Origin: DAORHV01 sp964513925
GTDB lineage: Bacteria > Patescibacteriota > Gracilibacteria > Peribacterales > Peribacteraceae
Assembly: GCA_964513925.1 (NCBI GenBank)
Contig: CAZENR010000001.1
Span: 62,001-126,000 of the forward strand
Direction: 5' to 3'
Length of the DNA stretch: 64,000 nt
Part shown: positions 42,610 to 51,691 of the stretch, one piece after another
Layout of the letters: the number at the start of each line of letters is the position of its first letter
How positions within the stretch are numbered: position 1 is the stretch's first letter
The notes under the pieces: generated by a model
The model's database searches: none
Seen by the model: only the letters and a program-made list of their open reading frames with translations
Told to the model about the DNA's origin: nothing
Position numbers and translations under genes: made by a program

Positions 42610-43395
42610 TTATACCTGTCTGGCAGCGAAAAACATCGATTTCTTTCCCGGCGTGACGGTAAAACCGTGCTCCCGCAGGTGTGCTTGCAGCGCATCGGGG
42701 GTATGGCGCGGATTATCGGAGAAATGGTGGTATTCCACCGCCATGAAGCGAATGCGCTTCAGCTCATCGCTCGATAGCGCGTAGAGCGCTTCGTATTCGC
42801 CGCCTTCGCAGTCCAACTTCAGGTAGTCGCACGTTGTTGTGCCATGCTGTTGCATGAGACTTCCAAGCGAGATCATGGGTACCTGCACGTCGCGGGTGTT
42901 GCCGTAGCGGTGGTACAGCGAATGGCCGCCGCTGCTTTTGTCCGTAATGTGCAGGGTCACGGTGCCGTCCGTTCCGCCGATGGCCGCCGGTACCACCGTC
43001 ACCCGTTGCTGCAGTCCATTGCGCTCGATATTTTTGCGTAACATGGCCAGGTTTCCCGGTTCGGGCTCCACCGAGATAATGCGCGCCCGTGGCGAGCGAT
43101 AGGCGGCGAACGTCGTGAAGGTGCCGATATTGGCGCCGATGTCGATAATTGTGGCGCAGGTGCTCCAATCCAGGCGGATGCCGAAGTTGTTGGCCTCGTA
43201 ACTTTCATCGAACCACACATCGTTGAGAGCACCCCCATCTACCACGAATGCACGGCTGGTAATCACCATGCCGTTGCGCAACTTGTAGACGACATCTCCT
43301 TGTAGAAGTCCGAACCGGTTGAACCAATAGATGGGCCAGTTGCGCACAACGACAATCATGCGCAGCAACAAACGGAAGTAGAGACGTAGACGCAT
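42610..43395 (-). CDS. FkbM-family methyltransferase
   Basis: 261 aa. ATIIDIGANIGTFTTFAA (motif I), VEPEPGNLAMLRKN, KLDCEGGEYEAL and a C-terminal TPGKKSMFFAAR are typical FkbM signatures. The N-terminus is basic and hydrophobic (RLYFRLLLRMIVVVRN). O-methylates a sugar hydroxyl in most known cases. ATG 43395 is preferred to GTG 43401 because TAGGCT (43407-43402) ends 6 nt before the ATG. Confidence 0.87.
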   Translation of the reverse strand: MRLRLYFRLLLRMIVVVRNWPIYWFNRFGLLQGDVVYKLRNGMVITSRAFVVDGGALNDVWFDESYEANNFGIRLDWSTCATIIDIGANIGTFTTFAAYRSPRARIISVEPEPGNLAMLRKNIERNGLQQRVTVVPAAIGGTDGTVTLHITDKSSGGHSLYHRYGNTRDVQVPMISLGSLMQQHGTTTCDYLKLDCEGGEYEALYALSSDELKRIRFMAVEYHHFSDNPRHTPDALQAHLREHGFTVTPGKKSMFFAARQV

Positions 43396-43417
43396 GGCCA
43401 CAGCCTACAGCATTCCG

Positions 43418-45046
43418 TTACCGTTGCACCTGCCACACACTCCAGCCGCTACCCGATGCCATTTGTCGCAGGCCCGAAGGCGGCAGGCGCCACTGCGGTC
43501 GCTCCACCGTATTCCAGAGAACATAGTCCACCCCGAATGATTTCAGCGAATCCAACGGCTTTTTGCGTACGTCGTCGCACAGCTGCCTTGCCGTACGCAG
43601 GCTGTAGTCGTATTGCTCCTGCGTTTCTTGTTTCCGTAGTACGCGCAGTCGTTCTTCGGCATGCACTACCAACTGTTCGTACGCCACCGGCTCCGGGGCG
43701 AACAATTCCGACAGGCATGCGCGTTGCGCGTATTCCGCATCTGGGATGAGTAAGAATCCTGAGAATTCGGTGAATGCCACGTCTTTGCCGGTGTACGAAG
43801 CGACAATATCGGAGGTGCGCACATCGCTGAGCACCATGGTTCCGGACAAGCTCTTCACCGTGCGAAGCGCATCCGCCAAATGCTGCATACGCATGGCTTC
43901 CGGTGGAGGCGGCAAGAATGCTAGTGCACGTCCGCCCATGTCTTTGAAATTCAGTGTCATCACCGCAAGTGCAACAACGCAGGTGACGATCGCTGGCGCA
44001 GTTTTCATGCTGCGGCTGCATATCGCAAGCAGCATCAACGCCAGCGCAATGCTAACGTAATGAATGTAGTGCGACGAGAACGACATGACCGTGCCATGCA
44101 CGAGTTGCTGGTTGTACATGACGGCGAGCGATGTGACCATCGCCAGCAGCGGTGCCAGGCTTCGGCGTAGTTCGCGACTGCGAAACAGCCACCACGCTGC
44201 CGCGGCAAATGCCAGCATGGCGACGCTGCGGGCCGGTGATTCCGGCAGTCGCGTGTGCACCAATCCTGCGCGTACAGATGCTTCACCAAAGAACGGGAGC
44301 AGTCTTGCCATGATCAAGTGGTGTACCGCGGGCGCGGCGGTAATGCCCGTGCTCACACCAAGCGCCAAGACGCTTCCCAAGAGCTTGCGTCGCTGCGGCA
44401 GCGATTTGTCACAGAACCCCATTGAGACCAGTACCGCAGCGGTCACCCACAGAAATGTCCAAGACCACAGGTAGACTCCGACTGAAAACCCCAACGGAAC
44501 ACCCACAAGCATGGCTCGCGATCGCGTCGGGTGTTCGTACCAGCGCCACAACAGCAATAGCGTCGCCAGTGTCAGCGGCAGGCTGAAGCCGGGGTGAAAT
44601 AGGCGGCGTCCGTAGACGAAGTACCAAAACATGACCAGGGCCGCCACGAACGCCAGTGGCTCGCGAGCTCCCGTCCGGCGTGCCAGCAACGCAAAGAGTG
44701 GAAGCATCAGCGGAGCTACGAGTACGTGCAGGCCAAAGACCACCCAGGGCCCGGGAAGACCCGTCCACCACAACAGCGATCCGATCAATTGCTCTACCCC
44801 TGCAGACTGCAGGCCGACCAGCGCGTACCCGGAAAAAATGCCGTTGGTAACACTGCTAAACGGTTCCAGCATGGCCTGCTGGGTTCGAATGAAGTACATG
44901 GCCTCTTCACTGCCTCCGTAGGGAAGCAGGCCTCGGAATTCCGGCATGCCCCACGCCAGCAGCACAGACCAGGCCTCAATCAACATGCCCGCCAGCGTGG
45001 CGGCGACTAGTAGCGGAACAAAGTGTTTTTTGACGAAGGCTACCAT
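43418..45046 (-). CDS. Large polytopic membrane protein, GT-C-like
   Basis: 542 aa with about 11-12 hydrophobic segments to residue 370, then a soluble domain of about 170 aa. Same plan as 37707: a first extracytoplasmic loop (YGGSEEAMYFIRTQQAML) with acidic residues and a C-terminal domain with SDVRTSDIVASYTGKDVAF, a degradable-looking strand/helix pattern found in STT3/GT39-like proteins. Its ATG overlaps the stop of the upstream fusion gene by 7 nt. Confidence 0.62.
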   Translation of the reverse strand: MVAFVKKHFVPLLVAATLAGMLIEAWSVLLAWGMPEFRGLLPYGGSEEAMYFIRTQQAMLEPFSSVTNGIFSGYALVGLQSAGVEQLIGSLLWWTGLPGPWVVFGLHVLVAPLMLPLFALLARRTGAREPLAFVAALVMFWYFVYGRRLFHPGFSLPLTLATLLLLWRWYEHPTRSRAMLVGVPLGFSVGVYLWSWTFLWVTAAVLVSMGFCDKSLPQRRKLLGSVLALGVSTGITAAPAVHHLIMARLLPFFGEASVRAGLVHTRLPESPARSVAMLAFAAAAWWLFRSRELRRSLAPLLAMVTSLAVMYNQQLVHGTVMSFSSHYIHYVSIALALMLLAICSRSMKTAPAIVTCVVALAVMTLNFKDMGGRALAFLPPPPEAMRMQHLADALRTVKSLSGTMVLSDVRTSDIVASYTGKDVAFTEFSGFLLIPDAEYAQRACLSELFAPEPVAYEQLVVHAEERLRVLRKQETQEQYDYSLRTARQLCDDVRKKPLDSLKSFGVDYVLWNTVERPQWRLPPSGLRQMASGSGWSVWQVQR

Positions 45047-46431
45047 TTGAGGAAGTGTGTACCGTTGTTGAATAACTTAAGCAGCATCCACCCGTGCTTA
45101 ATAGGATGCAGCTTGGTTGTGCCGTAGGTGCGTTCCAAATAACGTAGCGGCGTTTCGCGAATGCGCTGATGCTGCCTTGCCGCTCCAAGGAACAAATCGA
45201 AGTCGCCGAAGGGGTCCAAGCGCGTGGTCATGCCGGCATATGCGCTGCGCAAAAACGCTTTCACCGGCGACAGTACGTCCACGATGTGCTGAGAGAACAG
45301 CCAGCTGAACAACATGCTGAAAATCTTATTTCCAATCAAATTCAGCAACGGCATTGCCTTTTCCTGCATGGGGTACACCAATCGCGAGCCGTTTACGAAT
45401 TCGGCGTTCCCCGAGGCGATGGCATCGTAGAGCTTCGGCAGCTCAGACGGGTCTACCGTAAAGTCTCCGTCGTAGACGATGAGAATATCGCCTTTGGCTT
45501 CGCGGATTGCCTTATGCAGCGCGTCGCCTTTTCCTTTACCGTCTTGCTGCAAGCCACGGATCGTCACTGGGCCTTTCTGTTCGGCAACAACCCGCTGAAT
45601 TTCTTCCCACGTGCCATCGGAAGAATGGCCTTCCACGAACAGCAGCTCGGTTGCCGTCCCCATAAGCGGCATGTGTTCGACAATCGGCCGAATGTTGCCA
45701 CGTTCGTTGCGTACCGCAGAAAGTACCGACACCGTGCAATCACGGCGCGAGCGCGGAACAGGGCGAGCGATGATCGTCTGAATAAGACACAATCGGTTGA
45801 GCAGCGGTAGCGCGGCCAGTATGCGGTTGCATAGCGGCTCGAGCAGCGGTGTCCATAGCGGCCAGAGAATTCTGCCGCCACGTTCTACTACTTCGAATCC
45901 TTCCAGAGACAGCATATTGTCCAAGTCCGACACCGACAGCCAGTTTTGTGCCGGGAAACGCGTGCGCAGTCCCAGCCACTCGGCAATGCGGAACGCAGGA
46001 AGCCACAGGAAGTTGAAGGTGGTCAGCACCACACGCGTGCGGTCGGTACACAAGTTGTCGCGGATATTGCGCAGCGACACCTGCACATCGCGGATGTAAC
46101 TGACCGCATCGAGCAGCAGTACATAATCGAAGTGTTCCCGCAGTTGCAGGGATTCGGCGTCATCTACCAAGAAGCGAATTTCCGGCTGCCGCTTTTTCGC
46201 CTCATCGATCATTGCCGGAGAAAAATCCACGCCGACTTTCACTTGGTTGGGGAGCGATCCGAGTACCGTGCCTATGCCGCAGCCGATGTCCACGACCGAA
46301 GCCCCGCTTGGAACAATCCGACGTAGCCACCATGCCCGGTCGCGATAAAACACCGCGTGACGCTTGGCATCGCTCGCTCGCTTCGATGCCAAACGGTCGA
46401 AGAACTGCCGGCGGTCTAGGGAAGGCGCCAT
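45040..46431 (-). CDS. Methyltransferase-GT2 glycosyltransferase fusion
   Basis: 463 aa. Residues about 1-215 are a class I methyltransferase: VVDIGCGIGTVLG near 45-57, GVDFSPAMID, VLLLDAVSYIRDV. Residues about 230-463 are a GT2: TVSVLSAVRNERGNIRPIVEHM, FVEGHSSDGTWE, DGKGKGDALHKAIREAKGD, YDGDFTVDPSEL (DXD) and YGTTKL. The parts are in one uninterrupted frame. ATG 46431 is chosen because TACAGT ends 11 nt before it; the longer start at 46458 precedes that promoter. One protein could thus both add and methylate a sugar. Confidence 0.83.
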   Translation of the reverse strand: MAPSLDRRQFFDRLASKRASDAKRHAVFYRDRAWWLRRIVPSGASVVDIGCGIGTVLGSLPNQVKVGVDFSPAMIDEAKKRQPEIRFLVDDAESLQLREHFDYVLLLDAVSYIRDVQVSLRNIRDNLCTDRTRVVLTTFNFLWLPAFRIAEWLGLRTRFPAQNWLSVSDLDNMLSLEGFEVVERGGRILWPLWTPLLEPLCNRILAALPLLNRLCLIQTIIARPVPRSRRDCTVSVLSAVRNERGNIRPIVEHMPLMGTATELLFVEGHSSDGTWEEIQRVVAEQKGPVTIRGLQQDGKGKGDALHKAIREAKGDILIVYDGDFTVDPSELPKLYDAIASGNAEFVNGSRLVYPMQEKAMPLLNLIGNKIFSMLFSWLFSQHIVDVLSPVKAFLRSAYAGMTTRLDPFGDFDLFLGAARQHQRIRETPLRYLERTYGTTKLHPIKHGWMLLKLFNNGTHFLKW

Positions 46432-46442
46432 ATGCTCGCATG

Positions 46443-46495
46443 ACTGTAGCACACCCAAGCGCGCAATGTTGCTTCGGCGAATTTTGCTCTACACT
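46443..46495. promoter_or_regulatory. Divergent -10 pair: TACAGT (-) and TACACT (+)
   Basis: TACAGT (46448-46443) ends 11 nt before the fusion gene ATG. TACACT (46490-46495) ends 6 nt before ATG 46502 of the SDR gene. Confidence 0.45.
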
Positions 46496-46501
46496 CGCCG
46501 T

Positions 46502-47446
46502 ATGCGTTCCTGGAAGAACAAACGTGTTCTTGTTACCGGCGGTACCGGGTTTATAGGCAGCGTGCTGGTGGAACGCCTGCTGGAAGAAGGTGCGGAGGTA
46601 CGCGTGCCGATTCGCGCTGCAAACTACCGCGCGCTTTCAAAATTGCGCTCGAAAATCGAATGGATGGAGGGCGATTTGCGCAGCAGCGATTACTGCGAGC
46701 AATTGCTTACCGGCGTCGATCATCTGTTTCACCTGGCTGCGCATCGGCGGAATGTGGAATTCCATCGTGACCATTGCAGTGACATTCTGGAAGGCAATAT
46801 CGAAATGAGTGCGGCCATGATTCGGGCTATGCGCGGATTCAAGTCGGTTTCCGTCACGCTCTTCAGCAGCGCCAACGTGCCGCCGAGCATCGATGTCATC
46901 AAGTTGGCCCAATCCGAGAACATCGATGGATACGTGCTGGGTAAAGCGCTGTGTGAAACACTGTGGCTGACCGCGGCACGCCAGTTCAAATTCCCCCTAC
47001 TCATCGTGCGTCCGGTGGGGGTGTACGGGCCTCGCGATACTTTCACAGTGGAGGGCAACGTTATTCCTTCGCTCATGGTCAAAGCCGAGACCCACGACGT
47101 TCTGGATGTTTGGGGAGACGGCAAGCAGGAGCGCGCGTTCCTGTACGTAGATGATTTAGTCGAAGCGGTGTTCCGCCTTGCGAAAGCCGATGCTCTCGGA
47201 GTGCAGTACGTTATTCCGCCGGATATCACCACCGTTGGCACGCTTGCCAAGCATATCTGCGACATTGTGAAGCCGGGGATGAAGATTGCATTCGATGTCC
47301 GCAAGCCACAGGGCGGGCGCAGCATTCCTACGCTCCCGGTACACGAGACATTGCAACGCATGAAGTGGACCCCCTTAAAAAAGGGCCTCAAGCTCACGTA
47401 CGAGGGCTGGAAGCGCAAGCGCGATGCAGCCGCGGCAAAAGAGTAA
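46502..47446 (+). CDS. NAD-dependent sugar epimerase/reductase (SDR)
   Basis: 314 aa. RVLVTGGTGFIGSVLVERLL (8-27), FHLAAHRRNV, SSANVPPSI, YVLGK (Tyr/Lys), RPVGVYGPRDTF, and a C-terminal GGRSIPTLPVHETLQRMKW block like that of GDP-fucose/GDP-colitose synthases. This makes it a candidate C5-epimerase/C4-reductase for the gmd/ColD product, but other epimerase roles are possible. The start at 46502 is set by TACACT, not the earlier in-frame ATG at 46364. Confidence 0.78.
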   Translation: MRSWKNKRVLVTGGTGFIGSVLVERLLEEGAEVRVPIRAANYRALSKLRSKIEWMEGDLRSSDYCEQLLTGVDHLFHLAAHRRNVEFHRDHCSDILEGNIEMSAAMIRAMRGFKSVSVTLFSSANVPPSIDVIKLAQSENIDGYVLGKALCETLWLTAARQFKFPLLIVRPVGVYGPRDTFTVEGNVIPSLMVKAETHDVLDVWGDGKQERAFLYVDDLVEAVFRLAKADALGVQYVIPPDITTVGTLAKHICDIVKPGMKIAFDVRKPQGGRSIPTLPVHETLQRMKWTPLKKGLKLTYEGWKRKRDAAAAKE

Positions 47447-47497
47447 CTTGAGGAGGCCTGGGAAAACCGCCTGCGCGGTGTTAGCCTGTGGCACGCT

Positions 47498-47989
47498 ATG
47501 AAACGCCTCATCCGAAGCCCGCGGGTACGCAAGCATGCCAGCCAGGCATCCAAGTTCATTGTGTGCGGACTGACAGGTGCCGCAATTGAATTCGGCATCA
47601 TCTTCGTTCTGGTGGAAAGGCTGCACATGGATCCTCGCGTGGCCTACATTCCTTCCGGACTCATTACGGTGGTGTTCGTGTTCTTCTTCAATAAGTACGT
47701 AACGTTCGGTAATACCGAAAGCGACCACCTGGGCCAGACTCTGCGTTTCGCCATGGTGTACGGCGCGGCATTCGTCTTAAACTACCTGCTGGCGTCCGGC
47801 CTCTACTCCGCGGGGCTGTATATGTTACGTGCACAACGCGCAACAGCGCCCGAGGCTTACCAATACGGCGCGCGAGTGTTGCCGTATGCCGCCAAGGCAT
47901 TTGCCATCGGCGTAGTTGCCATATGGAACTACTGTTTTTCGCATGCATTCATCTTCAAGCCGCGCAAGGCGGCCATGATGCCTGCGTAA
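47498..47989 (+). CDS. GtrA-family membrane protein
   Basis: 163 aa with four hydrophobic segments (about 20-40, 48-66, 85-103, 128-148), the GtrA arrangement. SKFIVCGLTGAAIEFGI and NKYVTFG are characteristic (F-x-x-N-[KR]-x-x-T-F). GtrA proteins are thought to help move polyprenyl-phosphate sugars across the membrane, so it may serve the GT2/GT-C pairs in this window. A weak TAGCCT lies 10 nt before the ATG. Confidence 0.85.
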   Translation: MKRLIRSPRVRKHASQASKFIVCGLTGAAIEFGIIFVLVERLHMDPRVAYIPSGLITVVFVFFFNKYVTFGNTESDHLGQTLRFAMVYGAAFVLNYLLASGLYSAGLYMLRAQRATAPEAYQYGARVLPYAAKAFAIGVVAIWNYCFSHAFIFKPRKAAMMPA

Positions 47990-47995
47990 CCCCGC

Positions 47996-49648
47996 ATGAA
48001 AACAACTGCAATCATAGCCGGCGCCGGACCTGCGGGACTGACCGCGGCTTATGAATTGCTCAAGCGTACCGATATCCATCCGGTGGTGTGCGAATCCACC
48101 GATGCGATAGGCGGTATTGCCCAAACGTATAACTACAAAGGGAACCGTATCGACATTGGCGGTCACCGCTTCTTTAGCAAGAGCGACCGCGTGATGCGAT
48201 GGTGGTTTGCCGTACTGCCGCGACAGGGAAAGCCGGCTGCCGATACTTTGGAGAAGCAGCACGACATCGACTACGCCGCAGAGGCAATAGTGGAGTACCT
48301 CTGTCCGGAATGCTGCAAAGAAGGCGTGCCGACGGGGGAGGGCCGAAGCGTCCGCGTGCAGCGCAGCGCGCCAGACCCTGAAAAGGAAGACGATGTCATG
48401 TTGCAGCGACCGCGCGTGTCTCGCATTTTCTACCGTAAGCATTTCTTCCCGTATCCCATCGGTATTACGCTCACGGTGGCCAAGCGATTGGGATTGTGGA
48501 ATACGTTCCTGATTGGATTGAGCTTTCTCAAAGCACAGGCATTTCCGATCAAGGACGAAACCCATCTCGACGCCTTTTACATCAACCGTTTCGGACGTCG
48601 CTTGTACAAGACGTTCTTCGAAGCCTATACCGAAAAAGTCTGGGGCGTTCCCTGCAGCCAGATTCGTTCGGACTGGGGTGCGCAGCGAGTGAAGGGGCTG
48701 TCGCTGAAGCGTGCGCTGGAACACGCCATAAAAGATCTGCTCAGCAGCGACTTCAAGAAGTCGCAAGCTCAGCGTGAAACCAGTCTTATTACGCGGTTCT
48801 TCTACCCCAAGTTCGGCCCCGGACAAATGTGGGAGACGGTTGCCAAGCAAGTACAGCAATGCGGCGGCGAGGTGCGCATGCAGACGCGCGTGTGCGGTGT
48901 CCACATGACGAATGGCAAGGTCACGTCGGTTACGCTGGAGGATGTCCGTACCGGCAAGACCGAGCAGGTCGCATGCGATTTCTTCTTTTCCACCATGCCG
49001 GTAAAGCACCTGGTGGGCATGATGACGCCGCGCGCTCCGGACCGCGTGGTGGAAGTGGCGGAAGGGTTGCAGTATCGGGATTTTCTCACCGTGGGTCTGC
49101 TGCTCAAGAAATTGCACGTTCAGGAGCGAGGTAGCAAGCCGGCAGCGGCAGTGCCGGATAACTGGATTTACATTCAAGAAGGAGGCGTACGCGTAGGTCG
49201 CGTGCAGGTGTTCAACAACTGGAGTCCGTACATGGTTGCCGATGCCAAGAACACCACGTGGATCGGCTTGGAGTACTTCGTAAGCGAAGGCGGCGATCTA
49301 TGGGTGCAGCCTGACAAAGACCTCATTGAGCTTGGTATTCGGGAAATGGAGCAGATTGGCATGATCCAGCGTGACGATGTACTGGATGGCTGTGTGCTGC
49401 GTATGCCCAAGGCATACCCTGCGTATTTTGGCAGTTACACCCAACTGCCTGTCGTGCGTGAGTATGTGGATTGCGTACCGAACATGTTCCTGGTTGGCCG
49501 CAATGGCATGCACCGCTACAACAACCAAGATCACAGCATGCTTACCGCCATGCTGGCCGTGGATAACATCATCGCTGGACGTACGGACAAAGCGAATTTG
49601 TGGGATGTGAACCTCGAGATGGAATACCACGAAGAGAAGAAGGCCTAG
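47996..49648 (+). CDS. NAD(P)/FAD-dependent oxidoreductase (protoporphyrinogen oxidase-like, glycan-locus type)
   Basis: 550 aa. AIIAGAGPAGLTAAYELL (5-22), ESTDAIGGIAQT and GGHRFFSKSDRVMRWW are the flavin and family motifs. The C-terminus ends with VGRNGMHRYNNQDHSMLTA, typical of this oxidoreductase group, which is distantly related to UDP-galactopyranose mutase. The insert at about 95-140 has Cys residues (LCPECCKEG). Role unknown; neighbours suggest a sugar or lipid-carrier redox step. Follows gtrA by 6 nt; its TAG stop shares CTAG with the stop of the convergent gene. Confidence 0.82.
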   Translation: MKTTAIIAGAGPAGLTAAYELLKRTDIHPVVCESTDAIGGIAQTYNYKGNRIDIGGHRFFSKSDRVMRWWFAVLPRQGKPAADTLEKQHDIDYAAEAIVEYLCPECCKEGVPTGEGRSVRVQRSAPDPEKEDDVMLQRPRVSRIFYRKHFFPYPIGITLTVAKRLGLWNTFLIGLSFLKAQAFPIKDETHLDAFYINRFGRRLYKTFFEAYTEKVWGVPCSQIRSDWGAQRVKGLSLKRALEHAIKDLLSSDFKKSQAQRETSLITRFFYPKFGPGQMWETVAKQVQQCGGEVRMQTRVCGVHMTNGKVTSVTLEDVRTGKTEQVACDFFFSTMPVKHLVGMMTPRAPDRVVEVAEGLQYRDFLTVGLLLKKLHVQERGSKPAAAVPDNWIYIQEGGVRVGRVQVFNNWSPYMVADAKNTTWIGLEYFVSEGGDLWVQPDKDLIELGIREMEQIGMIQRDDVLDGCVLRMPKAYPAYFGSYTQLPVVREYVDCVPNMFLVGRNGMHRYNNQDHSMLTAMLAVDNIIAGRTDKANLWDVNLEMEYHEEKKA

Positions 49649-50649
49649 GCTTTCGGCAACACGCCGCGCGCATTGTAGATCCTCTCGACAGTAGTCATGC
49701 GTTTTGCGTATTGGTCGCCGCCTGCATTATCTCCGATGCGGAAGGCGAGGGCGAATACGTAGAACGCCAGACGGACGCCGGATTCATGCTTGCTGAGCGG
49801 CAGCTGAGGCGTGATGCACGGGTCAAGTTCCCGCGCTATTTCCATCAGCTTCGGCAGGTCGTTCCCGAGTGCCGCCGCACGCTCCACTGTCGCAAGGCCA
49901 TGCTTTGCAATGATGGTATCCAGTGCGCCCGGCAGACGGCCACCGCTGACGAGAGTCGCGGCCGTGATTTCATCCGAAAACGCGCGCACCTCCCCAGCAA
50001 GATATTGCTGACGATTCGGCCGCTTGGGTTCAATGCCCGTGGCAAAGTCATGCAAGTGGCGTAACTCGTGCAATTGGGCGATCCCTGCCCACTCCTGCGA
50101 GATGGCGCTCGGTTTTATTTTCAGGTGGTTTATCGAAGAACGGGTGTCAACTGCCATTAATTCGGCCTGTGCACGGTTTATCGGATGCGTGTCTTCGAGC
50201 ACGATCATCCAGGCGTTATCCCTTTGCCCCGGCTCTAGCGCGATGATGCCGTTGCCTTGCAGCTCGGCCCAGCCTGCCCCGTTGCGTCGGAAATGCAGCA
50301 GCTTACGAATGGATATGAGTGCCGGATGTTCGTTGGCGGCGGGAGCGGGCATGCTCGTTGCGATACCATTGATGCCCGCGTCGTAGAGCCGGCGCAGTAC
50401 ATCGGGACGTTCAATACGGTCGATGAGCGGCTCGTACGCTTCCGTTCTTGCAACAGGGGCGGACACAGTCGTCATGACACCGCGTAGTTTTCCGAGGATC
50501 GATGCCGCCATCTCGCTGGCAGGGTTCTGCCTCAGCACGTGTTCGCACGTGGAGATGGCGTCGGCGCGCTCTGCGTCGTTCAGGCCGCCTGCCTGAAGCT
50601 TGTCCTCAAACGGGCGCAACCAAGAGATGTGGTGACCGAATTCTGGCAT
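49645..50649 (-). CDS. Unknown protein with zinc-metallopeptidase motif HELRH
   Basis: 334 aa, soluble, no signal peptide. The central AGIAQLHELRHLHDFATG carries HExxH (His-Glu-Leu-Arg-His), and a Glu in LAGEVRAF 22 residues after the second His would be the third zinc ligand of a gluzincin. No family recognised otherwise; a helical N-terminal region contains DAERADAISTCEH. ATG 50649 (MPEFGHH) is chosen over 50658 and 50715 because the -10 TATAAA abuts 50658 and ends 9 nt before 50649. Isolated between glycan genes. Confidence 0.7.
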   Translation of the reverse strand: MPEFGHHISWLRPFEDKLQAGGLNDAERADAISTCEHVLRQNPASEMAASILGKLRGVMTTVSAPVARTEAYEPLIDRIERPDVLRRLYDAGINGIATSMPAPAANEHPALISIRKLLHFRRNGAGWAELQGNGIIALEPGQRDNAWMIVLEDTHPINRAQAELMAVDTRSSINHLKIKPSAISQEWAGIAQLHELRHLHDFATGIEPKRPNRQQYLAGEVRAFSDEITAATLVSGGRLPGALDTIIAKHGLATVERAAALGNDLPKLMEIARELDPCITPQLPLSKHESGVRLAFYVFALAFRIGDNAGGDQYAKRMTTVERIYNARGVLPKA

Positions 50650-50658
50650 ATGTCGCAT

Positions 50659-50687
50659 TTTATAAACTATTTTTATTATTTTGTCAA
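50659..50687 (-). promoter_or_regulatory. Near-consensus promoter TTGACA-17-TATAAA
   Basis: Minus-strand TTGACA (50687-50682), 17-nt spacer, TATAAA (50664-50659), 9 nt before ATG 50649. It lies directly after the upstream epimerase stop, with no terminator between. Very AT-rich locally. Confidence 0.75.
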
Positions 50688-50689
50688 TA

Positions 50690-51616
50690 TCAGGTGTTCT
50701 TCGCGTACCACTCAACAGATTTCTTTACTCCCTCGGAGAACGGGGTCTTGGGGCTGTATCCAAGAAGCTTTCTGGCCTTGGAGATGTCTGCGATGTAGCG
50801 CTTTACTTCGCCGGTGCGCGACTGTCCCAGCACCAGTTCCGACGTGCTGCCAATGAGCCGCTTAATGTCTTCTGCCAGCTGCACGATGGTTGTGCCTTCG
50901 CCGTAGGCCAGGTTGAACGTGTCGCCTTTTACCGCTGCAAACTTGTCCAAAATCGCACACACGCCTGCAACCGCATCGTCGATGTAGGTGAAATCCAGAC
51001 ACTTTTCTTTTCCGAAGATCGTCAGCGGCTTGTTGGCGCGTGCCAGACGGATGAACAAGGGCACCACGCGCTCGGAGTCGTCGTACATGCCGTACACGTT
51101 GGAGAAACGCACGATAACGATATCGATGCCGTAACAGCGGCCGTACGCATGTACCAGCGCTTCGCCGCCCACCTTGCTGGCTGTGTAGGGGCTTTCGCAG
51201 TTTTCTACGCGCACCATGTCTTCGCGGTAGGCGTCTGCGGTTATGTTGCCGTAGCCTTCTCGTGACGATGCGAATATGAAACGCTTAATGCCGGATGTGC
51301 GGGCAAGCTCCAGTGCGTTGAAGAGGCTTAAGAAGTTGTCGCGCGCCATTCCGGGTTCTTCCACCAATTCGTAGACGCGCGCGTTGGCGGCAAGGTGTAC
51401 CAATGTTTCCACCCCCTGCATGCGCTTGTCCGCAGCCGCCTTCAGCACGGCTTGCTCGTCGCGCATGTCCACGGACACCGTAATATCGTTGATCGACGCG
51501 TTCCACTTGTTTGGCTTCCAGTCCATGCCCACGACGCTTTTGCCGTCTGCAAGCAGACGCTCGCACAAGCGGGTGCCAATGGTTCCCGAAGAGCCGGTGA
51601 CGAGTACTTTCGACAT
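50690..51616 (-). CDS. NAD-dependent nucleotide-sugar epimerase (SDR)
   Basis: 308 aa. VLVTGSSGTIGTRLCERLL (4-22), MDWKPNKWN, VHLAANARVYE, SSREGYGN, YTASK (Tyr/Lys), RFSNVYGMYDDSERVVPLFI and the IDDAVAG block. Resembles UDP-glucose/UDP-GlcNAc 4-epimerases, with the catalytic Ser/Tyr/Lys in place. Substrate not fixed. The start MSKVLV (51616) follows CACACT with 7 nt. Divergent from the GT2 at 51692. Confidence 0.84.
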   Translation of the reverse strand: MSKVLVTGSSGTIGTRLCERLLADGKSVVGMDWKPNKWNASINDITVSVDMRDEQAVLKAAADKRMQGVETLVHLAANARVYELVEEPGMARDNFLSLFNALELARTSGIKRFIFASSREGYGNITADAYREDMVRVENCESPYTASKVGGEALVHAYGRCYGIDIVIVRFSNVYGMYDDSERVVPLFIRLARANKPLTIFGKEKCLDFTYIDDAVAGVCAILDKFAAVKGDTFNLAYGEGTTIVQLAEDIKRLIGSTSELVLGQSRTGEVKRYIADISKARKLLGYSPKTPFSEGVKKSVEWYAKNT

Positions 51617-51623
51617 CCCGCCC

Positions 51624-51682
51624 AGTGTGCGTGCAGAGCGCCGGAAAGGCAACTGTCTCCAATGCCTTCCATGCGATACACT
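51624..51682. promoter_or_regulatory. Divergent -10 pair: CACACT (-) and TACACT (+)
   Basis: CACACT (51629-51624) lies 7 nt before the epimerase ATG; TACACT (51677-51682) lies 9 nt before ATG 51692 of the GT2. Confidence 0.4.
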
Positions 51683-51691
51683 TTCCCCACG

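Noticed and set aside
47825..49177. 450-aa open frame antisense to the flavin oxidoreductase
   Set aside because: The sense frame has flavin-binding motifs; the antisense product is low-complexity and His/Arg-rich.
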